From the NCBI GenBank assembly GCA_004431415.1, contig QPMI01000520.1, positions 248,001 to 312,000 on the forward strand: DNA of 64,000 bases. The letters are read 5' to 3'. Numbering within the stretch: position 1 is the first letter of the stretch; each line of letters starts with the position of its first letter. Position numbers and translations under genes: made by a program. A model generated the notes under the pieces. The model was not told where the DNA came from. It was given only the letters and a program-made list of their open reading frames with translations, and searched no databases. This DNA comes from Cyanophora paradoxa (lineage: Eukaryota; Glaucocystophyceae; Cyanophorales; Cyanophoraceae). Below are positions 42,710 to 52,699 of this stretch, piece by piece.

Positions 42710-43109
42710 TGTGGATAGTACTGTAGCTAGTCTTCTCGCCCTTCGCTACCTGGTCCCTGCACCCACCCCTTGCTAGCTTGTTTATATACATAGTAATAGT
42801 CTCGGGTCCGGCTTTTTCTAGTTTTCGCTGGGTTATCGGTTCGGGATGAAGAGATCTAGAGCTTGACGTCAGTAATCCTCCGTCTGCATATGGTTGCGCT
42901 TAAGGGGCCCAGGCGTTTCCGCTCGGGGAAGGGGGTCGGTGATTGCGACGTGGAACCGGCGCCGGTCCCCGCATGCGCGCAGCTGGTCATATGCATGGGC
43001 CGCGGTTCAGTTAACCGGCGCCGGTCCCTGGTCAAGCTTCGAAAAAAATTCAGTTAGAAGTAAGCTTAACTTAGTATACGTAAGGTAACTTAGTAATTTT
43101 TATAAGGCG
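42710..43109. other. Gene-free spacer
   Basis: This is downstream of the RWP-RK-like gene. The 12-base palindrome ACCGGCGCCGGT occurs twice (about 42,956 and 43,016), each followed by CCC. No exon or RNA was identified. Confidence 0.4.
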
Positions 43110-43735
43110 CTCTGGATCCACCGGGCCGGTCTGCGGCGCCATCTGCAGGCCTAGGCCGCTTTAAGGTTTTCCGTTTTCCGAAGTTCAGTTTTGCAGGTTC
43201 AACGGTTATCGTGCAATTGCAAGCGCTAGCCTAGTAGCTAAGGGCGCCCGAGCTCAGTTTTGCAGGTTCCGAAGTTCAACGGTTATCGTGCAATTGCAAG
43301 CGCTAGCCTAGTAGCTAAGGGCGCCCGAGCTCCGGATCCGGTCTGCGGCGCCAGCTGCAGGCCGCTTTAAGGTTTTCCGTTTTCAGTTTTGCAGGTTATC
43401 GTGCAAGCTAAGGGCGCCCGAGCTCCGGATCCGGTCTGCGGCGCCAGCTGCAGGCCTAGGCCGCTTAAGCTTTAAGGTTTTCCGTTTTCAGTTTTGCAGG
43501 TTATCGTGCAAAGCTAATTATAAGGGCGCCCGAGCTCCGGATCCGGTCTGCGGCGCCACTGGGGCCAGCTGCAGGCCGCTTTAAGGTTTTCCGTTTTCAG
43601 TTTTGCAGGTTATCGTGCAAAGCTAAGGGCGCCCGAGCTCCGGATCCGGTCTGCGGCGCCAGCTGCAGGCCGCTTTAAGGTTTTCCGTTTTCAGTTTTGC
43701 AGGCGCAGGCCGCTTTAAAGTTTTCAAGTTTCCCG
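43110..43735. repeat. Minisatellite array
   Basis: Five to six units carry GGTCTGCGGCGCC, AGCTGCAGGCC, GCTTTAAGGTTTTCCGTTTT, CAGTTTTGCAGGTTATCGTG and AAGGGCGCCCGAGCTCCGGA in the same order. Unit starts at about 43,128, 43,340, 43,432, 43,543 and 43,648 show lengths of about 92-111 bp. The first unit is about 212 bp and contains an inner duplication. The array is AT-mixed and non-coding. Confidence 0.85.
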
Positions 43736-44095
43736 CCCCATGTCACCGCTAGTAACGGCGGCCCTGGCCCCTGTGCCCGCTTCGAATTCAAAGTCGCAGT
43801 TTTCAGTCTACATACCCTTGCAATTGCCCCTTTAATTTCACGAAGAAGGTTGAATGTGGTTCAATGCATGTATTCTCTTCTGTGGTCTAATACACAGGCT
43901 GGTTTGAAAATGCTGGTTTGAAAAGCGATCTAGAGATCGATCGGACTGTACAAAGTTGACTGTGCAAAGCGGACTGACTGTATAAACGGAGGGCTGACAC
44001 ACTGCAGCCTCGAAGGGGCACATCTAGCCCTGGACATTGAAAGGTGTGACATACTACAAGGGTTCTTCGAGTCGGAAACAGAAGGAGGTCGCCGC
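43736..44095. other. Gene-free spacer, 3' side of the OTU gene
   Basis: This moderately AT-rich region lies between the minisatellite and the stop of the minus-strand OTU gene, and likely holds that gene's 3'UTR. It has short direct repeats (GCTGGTTTGAAAA twice near 43,905). No further feature was found. Confidence 0.4.
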
Positions 44096-47000
44096 TCACT
44101 TCTTCTTGCTGAGGAAGCCGAGGATGGAGGGCTGGCCCTTGCCGCCCTTGCCGCGGGCGGCACGGCGCGGGGGGCGCGGGGCGGGCCGGGTGATGACGGG
44201 GGCGACGGCGGGCAGGGCCGGGGCGGCCTCGAGGTCGATGATACCGGCCGGCGAGGGTGCCGATGCCCCCGCGGTCTCGGCCTCGGCAGCGTCCTCGGGG
44301 TCCTCCGCAACGCGCCGGCGCCGATTGACTCGCCCGCGCACCGGCGGGGTGACAGTGTCCTCGTCGCCGGAGCCGGGGCCGGCGGACGCGTGACGCTTGA
44401 GGGCAGTCGGCACCGGCCCCGGCACTGCGGGGCCCGGGGCCACGGCCGCAGAAGCCGAGGAGGAGGAGGGGGAGGAGGAGGAGGAGGAGGAGGAGGAGGC
44501 GGAGGCGGAAGCCATAGGCTGCTGAACCGGCTCGACCGGCTCGAGGAGATCCCAGTGGTTGCGCCCGTCGTGGATCATCTGCGCCGGGTAGAATGAGAAA
44601 GCCCACAGGGCGAGCCACGGGGAGCAGTAAGACAAGAGAGGACACCCTGACTGCGAGGTGCCCCGGGCTCGGCGGGTCGGCGTTCGGCGTGTAGGACCGC
44701 CGCGTCCCGTCCTGCGTGTACCTGCACGAGCGGTCTTAAGAGATAACGGTGCGTACGAGGAACAGAACGGCGCGCACGTCCCCTCGAACACCGCGGCGCC
44801 GGTCTCGTCGACGCGGTAGACGGCGACGTCGATGCCGATCATGTTCGCGACCTCGGCCACCTCGGGGATACCGCCCCAGGCCCCCGCCTCCCGCATCCTC
44901 TCCAGGTACCCATCGATGCCTCCGTGCTCGTCGAAGTCGCCCGCGACGGTGGTCGCGGCGGCATCGTCGGCGCGGGCCAGGATCCCCTGCGATGACGAGC
45001 CCGTGTGCGTCGGGGGATGCAGGGCGGGGCGCGGGGCGGGGACGGGGTGGGGGTGGGACGGCGGGCGGCAGGTCGCTAGAGGCAGGCATACGGGGGGAGA
45101 CAGACAGGCTAAATGCAAAAACGGGCGCTGGCCGCGAGCTGCACACCTCGATCTCCTCGCGGCGGGTCGCAGCGTGGTCGACGATCGCCTGGCGCAGCTC
45201 GAGTGGCGTGGTGTGGCGGTCGAGGCCGAGGCCGTGCGCATGCAGGAAGGCGTGGACCTGAGGGGGCTGGCGATGAGAGGCAGACAGATCGAAGCCGAAG
45301 GGGAGGGGGGGCGTACCGCGTGGAAGAGGCAGTCGCCGTCGCGCGGGACGATGGCGCGGTAGTGGTGCGCGCCGTCGATGTAGTACGCGAGGGGCATCTG
45401 ATGGGCCTCGTACTCGAGGATCTGCCGGGCCTCGTACTCGAGGAAGCTGACCTCGCGATCGTCATCGTCGAGCTCACCATCATCACAGCTGAACTCGCCG
45501 TCGTAGTCGAACTCGTCATATTCCGGCGCGCCGGGCACGGAGGGCCTGCGAATGAGGGTCAGAGGTTGCAGATGGGACAGAGAGAGACCACGCGCGTGTA
45601 CCCTGCACCCTCTGCGCTGGTCGGCTCTGGGCACGTAGCGTTGGCCGCGGCTGGTGGGCCGGCGCGGGCCGGGGTGCGCGCCGCGTCACGGGCCCGAGCG
45701 TCGCGGGCCCGATCGATCGCATCGCCTGTCGCGCGGGCCTCCCGTTTGATCTGGCTGATGGCCGCGGTGCCGAGCTGGAACGGACGGACACCCGTGCGGC
45801 GGAGCTTGTCCTTCAAGTCCCGCTCGATGGCGCTGATACCGAGAAAACCGTGCTTTTTGCACGTCCCCGTCATGAACTCGACGAACTGCGACAACGTCAA
45901 CCCGAAGAAGATCGCACGCTAGAGCGCGGAGGGGACGCGGACCGTTGCATTGTCGTGGAATTCGCCGATTGGACGGAAGCCTCCGTCCAGTATAACCAGC
46001 TCGTAGCTGTAGCCGTTGCGCTTGGCGTTGTCGAAGGCCGCTGCGTACTTGACAGTGTGTTGGTCTATCCTGTCAGTTGGTTCCCGCACACATGACTGGA
46101 CCAGCGTTTTCACCGTCTTGACCTGCCGACGGGTGCGCATCAGAAAAGAAAAAGGGCGAGCGCCGTACGCGTGAGCGACCAGCCCACACCTCGATGCCCC
46201 TTTTGAGCTTCGGCTTGCCGTTCGCGTCGAGACACATCGAGCCGTTTGCGTGCACCTCGAACACGCCAATGTCGAAGGTGTACGTGCCCTCCTGCCTGCC
46301 CGCTTTGATGTACCTGCATACACAGAGTCAGATCGCCGGTGACCCCCCAATTCCTCTATGGAAAGGGTGTGTGGGGATGAGAGAAAGGGATGCAGAGAGA
46401 AAGAGAAAGAGAAAGAGAGATTAACTTTTTAGGAGAATGAAACTATGTGAAAGAGAAAAAGAGAAAGAGATGCAGGAGATACATACGGCATTGCGAGTTG
46501 TTCCCGGAACTTCGACCCGTCGAACGGGGTACGGATGCTGCTCGCGACGACTCCGTCGCGCCGGACCAGTATCTCGACCATGGCGGACTCCTGTCGAGGG
46601 GGTCAGGAGGGGAAGGGGGAGCCGGGGCGGGGCGGGGTTGTCACCGCTTGTGACTGCGTGACGACGATCTCCGTCTCCCCCGCAAACGTGCCGTCCGCAT
46701 ACCGGAAGTTATGCGAGCGCCGGGATCCCGCGAGTGCGTGCGGCTGTGCACCCAGTGTGACACAAGGATACGAAAAGGACACGAAAAGGTATGAACTGAC
46801 CCGTATGGCACCTATGTGCATCAGAGACGCAAGCTGGACGCGCTCAAGAATCTCCGGGTTCTGCAGCGCGTGGCGGTAGCCCGTGCGCGCCTCCAGCGTA
46901 TCCTGTTGCCGCTCACGGGTCTCCGGGTTCTGCAGCGAGTGGCGGTGGCCCGTGCGCGCCTCCAGCGTATCCTGCTGCCGCCGAACACTCTCCGGGTTGT

Positions 47001-47733
47001 GCATCGCGTTGCGGTGGCCCGTGCGCGCCTCCAGCGTATCCTGCTGCCGCCGAACACTCTCCGGGTTGTGCATCGGGTTGCGGTAGCCCGTGCGCGCCTC
47101 CAGCGTATCCCGCATCCGCAGAACACTCTCCGGGTTGTGCATCGCGTGGCGGTGGCCCGTGCGGGCCTCCAGCGTATCCTGTTGCCGCTCACGGGTCTCC
47201 GGGTTCTGCAGCGCGTGGCGGTGGCCAGTGCGGGCCTCCAGCGTATCCTGTCTCTTCTGAGCCCGGCTGAGGTAACTGCACGGCCTGCATCTCCCGTTGA
47301 GAACCCCGCGCGCGAGCCTGCCCGCGTTCATGACTCTGGTTGCGTTGTGCGGGCATCTGCGGGCCATTTCTTTTCGAGTCAGGCGAAAGACCCGAATGAT
47401 GCAGGCGAGAACAATGCAAGCGAGCTTTGCGCACTCCACGGTCCCTTCTGACGACGGGCCAGGGCACTTGACTTCGACTTCAGAGTTGAAACCATTGAAC
47501 GGTTCGACGAACCTGGCGGTAGGGGCGCGGGCGTCCGAATGAGTTGTCTGAGACACCGATATGTAAAAAGCTCCGCACCCGACGACCGAGATGCCCCGCT
47601 CTTCGATCCTCTTCGTCAGACTCTCCCTCGTCAATGGGCGGCCGCCAGCCACAGACACGACAAAGTGAGACAGGAGCAGTACAACCAGCGCCCAGCCGGT
47701 CGCCTTCGACCGACGCTCGCGAACTCCCGCCAT
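44096..47733 (-). CDS. Multidomain protein: zinc ribbon, phage-like repeats, OTU protease, PIP-box-like tail
   Basis: About eleven exons join in phase into one chain. The N-terminus at 47733 is MAGVRERRSKATGWALVVLL, a possible signal or anchor segment. Next is LTKRIEERGISVVG joined to FVEPFNGFNSEVEVKCPGP, then CPHNATRVMNAGRLARG and CRPCS, a C-x3-C...C-x2-C zinc ribbon. Six 23-residue repeats (TLEARTGHRNAMHNPES type) follow, resembling repeats of phage and giant-virus homing-endonuclease-like proteins. A middle region has YADGTFAGETEIVV, MVEILVRRDGVV, TYTFDIGVFEVHANGS, NGYSYELVILDGGF and FVEFMTGTCKKHGFLGI. The OTU protease domain has YRAIVPRDGDCLFHAV (Cys at about 45,330), GGIPEVAEVANMIGIDVAVY and HLAVRMIHDGRNHWDLL (His at about 44,556). 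The tail QPSILGFLSKKK resembles a PCNA-interacting box. The introns are less GC-rich than those of the neighbours. Only about 30 bp separates the start from transporter exon 2, so a longer or truncated 5' end is possible. Confidence 0.65.
46838..47254 (-). repeat. Six 69-bp coding tandem repeats
   Basis: Six units of 69 bp encode DTLEARTG[HY]R[HN]xxxNPExxxRxQ. They are close to identical in DNA, which points to recent expansion or homogenisation. The pattern T-LE-R-G-N-M-NPE is the one seen in tandem in phage and giant-virus proteins next to a zinc ribbon. Confidence 0.85.
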
Positions 47734-47763
47734 ATCGCTCCAAACCTCTCGTCCCTGTACCCT

Positions 47764-49458
47764 CCGTCTTCATTCTGCCATACGCGAAGGCCTTCAACGT
47801 TGGACGGGGCGCTGTATCAATCATCAGTATGTGCCCAGTGCCCCTGTTCGAGCGCTCCCGGTTTTCAGGCTCCGCCCCGCAGGCACAATCGCCTCCACCC
47901 TCTTCCCCCTCGCGGGCGCCCTCGTGGGGGCCCTCGCGGACCGCTGGGGGTACCGCAAGGTCCTCGTGGTGGGCGGGGTGCTCTTCTGCGCCGGATTCGC
48001 CATCAGCGCCTCCGCACAGGAGGTCTGGCACCTCTACCTCACGCAGGGTCCGGCCCCGTAGCGCGTACCCCCGCGCACCCGCGACCGCGTCCCCCCCGCA
48101 GGCGTCATTGTTGGCCTTGGAATATCAGCGCTCTTCTTCCCTTCCGTTTCAGTAGTGAATCAATGGGTCAAGAAAGAGTGCGTGTACCCCCTCTCCGCCA
48201 CCATGTTTCCCCTCTTTCTCCTTCCCCCCCCCCCCCTCCCCCTCCCCCCCCTCCCCTCTCTTACTCCTGGCCTTGAGGCAGGCGGCGGGGCCTTGCTGTG
48301 GGCGTGGCGAGCTCGGGCTCGGGCGTGGGGAACGCCCTCTTCGCCCTCCTCATCGAGGCCCTCGTCGCCTCCCAGGGCTGGCGGGTGCCCCCCGCCTTCA
48401 TCAGCCCCTCCCCTCCTCGCCCGCCCCACGCCCCGCCGCAGAACGCGCTGCTCGTGATCGCCGCGCTGCACGCCGGCCTCCTCTCCGTCGCCGTCGGCTT
48501 CCTCCGCCGCCGCCTCGTCCCGCCCCCGCCCCCGCCGGGCCCCGGCGGGGTCCCGCCCCGCCGTCCGCCCCTCTTCGACGTCGGGCTGCTGCGGCGGCGC
48601 AGCTTCCGCCTCCTCTACGCCGCGACGCTGCTCGGCCAGACCGGCTTCCTCATGTCCGCCCCCGGGCCCCCGGTGCCGCCCAGATCGCTCTGGTGGGATC
48701 TGACGGGGGGCGGCGGCAGGCCCTCCGCGCACGTGTCGGCGTTCGCGCAGGACCAGGGCATGCCGGCCGCCTTCGGGGCCCTCCTCGTCTCCCTCCTCGG
48801 CGCAGGCTCCGCGGTCGGGCGGGTCGCCCTGGGCCTCGCGGCGGACCGCTGGGGCCCCCTCCCCGTCCTCCGCCTCGCCATGCTCGTCAACGCCCTCGCC
48901 ATGCTCGCCTGGCCCTGGTGCACCCTGCCCCCGGCCCTCGCCGCCTTTTGCGCCCTCTACGGCTTCACCGTGCGCCCTGTACCACACCGGCCCCTCGCGC
49001 GGGCCCGAGAGCGGCGGGGTGCAGGGCGGGGGCTTCATCGGCGTGCTGCCGGTGGCGGCGGGGGAGCTTTTCGGGGTGGAGCGCCTGGCGCGCGCCTTCG
49101 GCCTCCTCTTCACCTCCTTCGGCGCCGCCAACGCGGCCACCTCGCCCCTCGCCGGCTTCCTCTTCGACGCCACCGGCTCCTACACCCCCGCCATCCTCGC
49201 CTTCTCCGGTCCCCTCCCCTCTCTCCTCACGACCCGGTTCCTTCGGTGACGGGCGCGGGGCTCGCAGGGTGCATGCTCGCGTCGGCATGCCTCCTCCTCT
49301 TCGTCCGCCCCGAGCAGCCCTCCGGCGCCGCCGTCGGCCCCGAGCTCGAGCTCGAGCTCCCCGCGAGGCAGCCGCGGCCCCGCGAGGCGCCGGAGGCGGC
49401 CCCCCCGTCCCCAGGGGACCTCTTGCCCGTCAAAGCCCCGCCGACCGTCGCCGTCTGA
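47764..49458 (+). CDS. Remainder of the split monocarboxylate-type MFS transporter
   Basis: The first exon here contains SVFILPYAKAFNVGRGAVSI and is spliced after ATCATCA|GTATGT to TIASTLFPLAGALVGALADR and WGYRKVLVVGGVLF; GxxxDRxGxR is the MFS signature loop. Then VGLGISALFFPSVSVVNQWV joins to RRGLAVGVASSGSGVGNALF, followed by FGALLVSLLGAGSAVGRVAL, GLAADRWGPLPVLRLAMLV, FIGVLPVAAGELFGVERLAR, SPLAGFLFDATGSYTPAIL and LAGCMLASACLLLFVRP. The tail is Glu/Pro-rich and stops at 49458. TM1 is missing but is present at 26965-27252. No usable AG acceptor lies just before SVFILPY, so splicing to exon 1 is doubtful. Apart from that, the transporter body shows no breaks. The likely role is proton-linked transport of monocarboxylates or related acids; the substrate is unknown. 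Confidence 0.78.
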
Positions 49459-49656
49459 CTCGTGATCATCTTGGCCGGTTAAAGCAGTTGCGCGTGCACC
49501 GAGGCACCGGCACCAGGAGTGGCAGTGGCGCTCTCCGGCGAAAGTGCTGCAAGGCAAGCACCGATCGCGAGCCACCCGCTTACTTACTAGTACTGTTTAT
49601 AATTAATTTTACTACTTTCCAAGTAAAATTACCGTCACAGTGTAGCGAGCGGGGGG

Positions 49657-51281
49657 CTAGGCCGGGGGCGGGGCGGGGCGGGCCTGGGGGGCGGCCTCGC
49701 GCTGGGCGCGCCAGGCGGCGACGTTCTCGCGGAGCTGGCGGACGATGGCGGGGTCCATGGGGACGGCGTTGGCGGCGCGGGCCGCGCGCGCGCGCCGGTA
49801 GCCCCGCTCGCCCGGCACGAAGATTTCGTCGACCCCCTCCACCCGCTTCGCCGCCTTCACCCGCCGCACCTGCCCCGCCCCCAGGCGCGTGAGCCCTAGC
49901 CTCGCGTGCTGCCCGGGGCCCGCGCGCCCCAGCGCCGGGGCCGCACCATGCGGCGGAGGGCGGCGCAGAAGGCGCTCGGCTCCCACAAGAGCTCCGGGTC
50001 CACCGCCAGCACCAAGTTCCCCTGCCGCCCCGTGAGGACGAGCCGGGCGGAGCGCGTGCTCTCAGACAAGCGTTGGGTGGATCTGTGGGGGCGGAAGTGG
50101 GGGCGTACCCAGTTGGAGTGGGGGTCGGCGAGGGTGGCGAAGGAGGCGCCGACGAGGGGCCCGCACAGGGCCTCCACCGCGAACGCCAGCCCCGAGCCTG
50201 CGCGAGGCCGCCTCAGGCCCCAGCGGCGCCGCCGCGAGGCCGCGCTGCGCGCTCGCTGGAGCTCGCCCTTGTGGGCGCCGAAGGGGCGGAGGGCGCCGCG
50301 GCGGGCGGCGGCGGGGTCCGTCGTGGGCCGCCCCGCCTCGTCGAAGGCGATGCCGTCGGGGAGCGCCCGCCCCGCCGCCTGCGCCTCCACCAGCCCGTAG
50401 TACGACGTCGCCGACGCCGCCAGGTCCAGCACCACCTGGGGGGGTGCGGCTACGTTATGGGGGGCACGGGTGCGCACGCGCGTGCGCGGGGGCGCACCGG
50501 GTCCTCCCCGGAGCCGGGGCCCCCCAAGCCCGCGCCGCCCTCCCCCTCCCCCTCCCCCTCCTCCTCGGCTAGGTCGGCGGCGCCGGGGAGGCACGTGGGA
50601 AACCCGATCGCCAGCGGATTCGTCCCGAAAATGCGCTCGTACGAGCCTGCCGCAGAGAGAGCGCGCGTTTTCCGGCCGCGGTACCGGTGCGGGCAAAGCC
50701 TCAGGAGGCGTGCGCACCCTCTGCACACATGAGCTCGGAGCAGGAGGAGAAGGCGAAGCCGATGAGGCCGGCCCTCGCCATCCGCTCGCAGTAGAAGCCG
50801 ATGGCGCCCGTGCCCGTGCACGTGTTCCGCGTCCCCACGATCGCCATCCCGTGCGCCTTTGCCTTCTCGATCGCCACGTCCGTCGCCCGCCGCATCACCA
50901 CGAAGCTGCGGCCCGCGCGCATGTACGGATGCGAGGATCTGCAGCTACGCACATGCAGGGCACGCGCACCCGAGGTTCTGCTCGCCGTTGATGAGTGCGG
51001 AGAGTTTCGTCTCGCGTTCGAAGCGCATGGGCTTCGCGTGCGGGCTCGGACTGATCGCGCCCACGCCACCCTTCGCCGCCAGCTTAGCTATGCCCTGCGC
51101 GCTTGCTCGGCCGCGCCACGACGTGCGCGCCGAGGCAGATGAACCATCGCACCTGCGTGTTGCCGCGGAGCTGCGCCCAGATGAGCGTCTCTGAGACGAT
51201 ATCGACTTCCTCGTTCGTGAGGCCGCGCAGCGCGAGTGCCTCGCGCGTGAGCGCTACAAGTTCGTCGAGCGACACAGACAT
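49657..51281 (-). CDS. Ldh2/malate dehydrogenase-family NAD(P)-dependent oxidoreductase
   Basis: This belongs to the YlbC/ComC/YiaK family of 2-hydroxyacid (malate, sulfolactate, ureidoglycolate, diketogulonate) dehydrogenases, unrelated to classical MDH. The start MSVSLDELVALTREALALRG at 51281 precedes NEEVDIVSETLIWAQLRGNT. Further exons: LAAKGGVGAISPSPHAKPMR; INGEQNLG; VVMRRATDVAIEKAKAHGMA; IVGTRNTCTGTGAIGFYCER (active-site region); FGTNPLAIGFP; VVLDLAASATSYYGLVEAQA; LPDGIAFDEAGRPTTDPAAA; LAFAVEALCGPLVGASFA; RQGNLVLAVDPELL; and AAKRVEGVDEIFVPGERGYR, ending in RPAPPPA at 49657. The order and motifs match the family. The usual HG-R motif reads RGNTQ here. Substrate cannot be read from sequence, though the gluconokinase neighbour hints at sugar acids. 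Confidence 0.85.
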
Positions 51282-51491
51282 CGAACCGATCTACACGTCA
51301 GCTAAGCGTCGAGCGCCACCGGCTTCTGAGCAGCCATTTCGCGTCGCGTACCCCGCGCCGAACGCACACCGTCGCACAAGTCGCACACGCGTCGCACACT
51401 GTCGCACAACGCACGCCGGCGCCAGCGCATCAAAGCGCATGAGAAGCTGCAGGCGCGCGCTTCAGGCGTCGCGTACATTAACGCTGCCCGG
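51282..51491. promoter_or_regulatory. Divergent promoter region, Ldh2-like / gluconokinase
   Basis: 210 bp separate two divergent starts. It contains repeated TCGCACA motifs (about 51,372-51,410: GTCGCACAAGTCGCACAC and similar) that could be regulatory direct repeats. No TATA box was seen. Confidence 0.4.
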
Positions 51492-52391
51492 ATGATCGTC
51501 GTATTGATGGGCGTGAGCGCGTGCGGGAAGACTACGGTCGGGAGGAAACTGGTTGAATCGCTCGGCTCCGGCTGGGTCTTCGTCGACGGCGACGATTTCC
51601 ACCCGCGTACGTTTCAATGCGGCTCCGGCTTCTGATCGCTCCGCGTTTGCTCAGCCGCTGAGTACGTGCAGCGGAGAACCGCGCGAAGATGGCCTCGGGG
51701 ACCCCGCTGACGTACGTGATCCACCTGTTTGCCAGCCGCGGGCCGGGCTGCGCCGGCGCCGTGCGTGCTCACGCTCTGTGCGCGCAGCGACGGGGACCGG
51801 CTGCCGTGGCTGCGGGCCATCGCCGGCTTCATCTCGGAGGCGCTGGACGCCGACCGCCACGCCGTGGTCGCCTGCTCGGCGCTGAAGGCGCGCTACCGCC
51901 ACCTCCTCCGGCACGAGCACGCGACCCCGCTCGTCCTGCCGCACCGCTCCCCGTGCGCCCTCCTCTTCCTCTACCTGCACGGCACGTACGAGCTCCTCCT
52001 CGAGCGCATCCGCGCCCGCGACGACCACTACATGAAGGAGAATGCGCGCAGGCCGCGCCCCGCCCCGCCGCGCCCCACGTGCACGCTCATGATCAGCGGC
52101 CGGCCGCGCCCGCACGCGCAGATGCTTCGTTCGCAGTTCGAGGCGCTGGAGGAGCCGGCGCGGCTGCGGATGGGCGAGGACGGCCTCCCGCGGGAGCCCG
52201 AGCCCGGGGCCCGGCCGCCGCCCCCGCCGGACTCCGAGCTGCCCGGCTGCGCCGCCTTCGTGGACGCGGCGGCCTGGGTCGAGGTCGGGCCGCCCCCGGA
52301 GGCCGTCGCCGCCAAGGCACTCCGCTGGGTCGACGCCGCCCTCCGCGCCGCGCCCCCGCCCCCGCACCCCGCCCACGGCGGCCCCGCGTAG
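51492..52391 (+). CDS. Gluconokinase (GntK-type)
   Basis: ATP:D-gluconate 6-phosphotransferase, which feeds gluconate into the pentose phosphate pathway. The start MIVVLMGVSACGKTTVGRKL at 51492 contains the P-loop GVSACGKTT. It is followed by WVFVDGDDFHP (substrate Asp), ASGTPL after a short intron, DRLPWLRAIAGFISEALDAD, VVACSALKARYRHLLR (the ACSALK motif), LLFLYLHGTYELLLERIRAR, DDHYMKE, MLRSQFEALEEP and VEVGPPPEAVAAKALRWVDA. It stops at 52391. Motif order and length match GntK; a short Pro-rich C-terminal tail is extra. The gene is divergent from the Ldh2-like gene. Confidence 0.9.
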
Positions 52392-52699
52392 GGGAGGGAT
52401 GGGGGTACCGGGTAGCCTGGAATCGGAGGGGTAGCTATAGGGGCAGGCAGGCAGACTGCAGGAATCCATGTAAGAAATGTAATAATATGAACGGAACAGG
52501 GACACTGCTGTCGCAGTGGCCCTGTTGGAGGGGAAGGACCTCTAAGTTCTGGGCAGGAAAGGGCAGGTTTAGGTTACAATTACGAAGTAGAGTCTGGATC
52601 ACTAGCAGACCGCGCCCGGCCCTGTGCAAGTGCGGCAAGTCCGGGCCGCGGGTGCAAGGGGGGGTACTTGTACACATTGCAGGGTACTGGGGCGGGGGG

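Noticed and set aside
43110-43735. CRISPR-like array
   Set aside because: Units are contiguous and nearly identical over their length, without unique spacers of constant size; the context is a eukaryotic nuclear genome.
46838-47254. Complete homing endonuclease
   Set aside because: The repeats resemble those next to phage endonucleases, but I see no GIY-YIG, HNH or LAGLIDADG catalytic motif in the chain.
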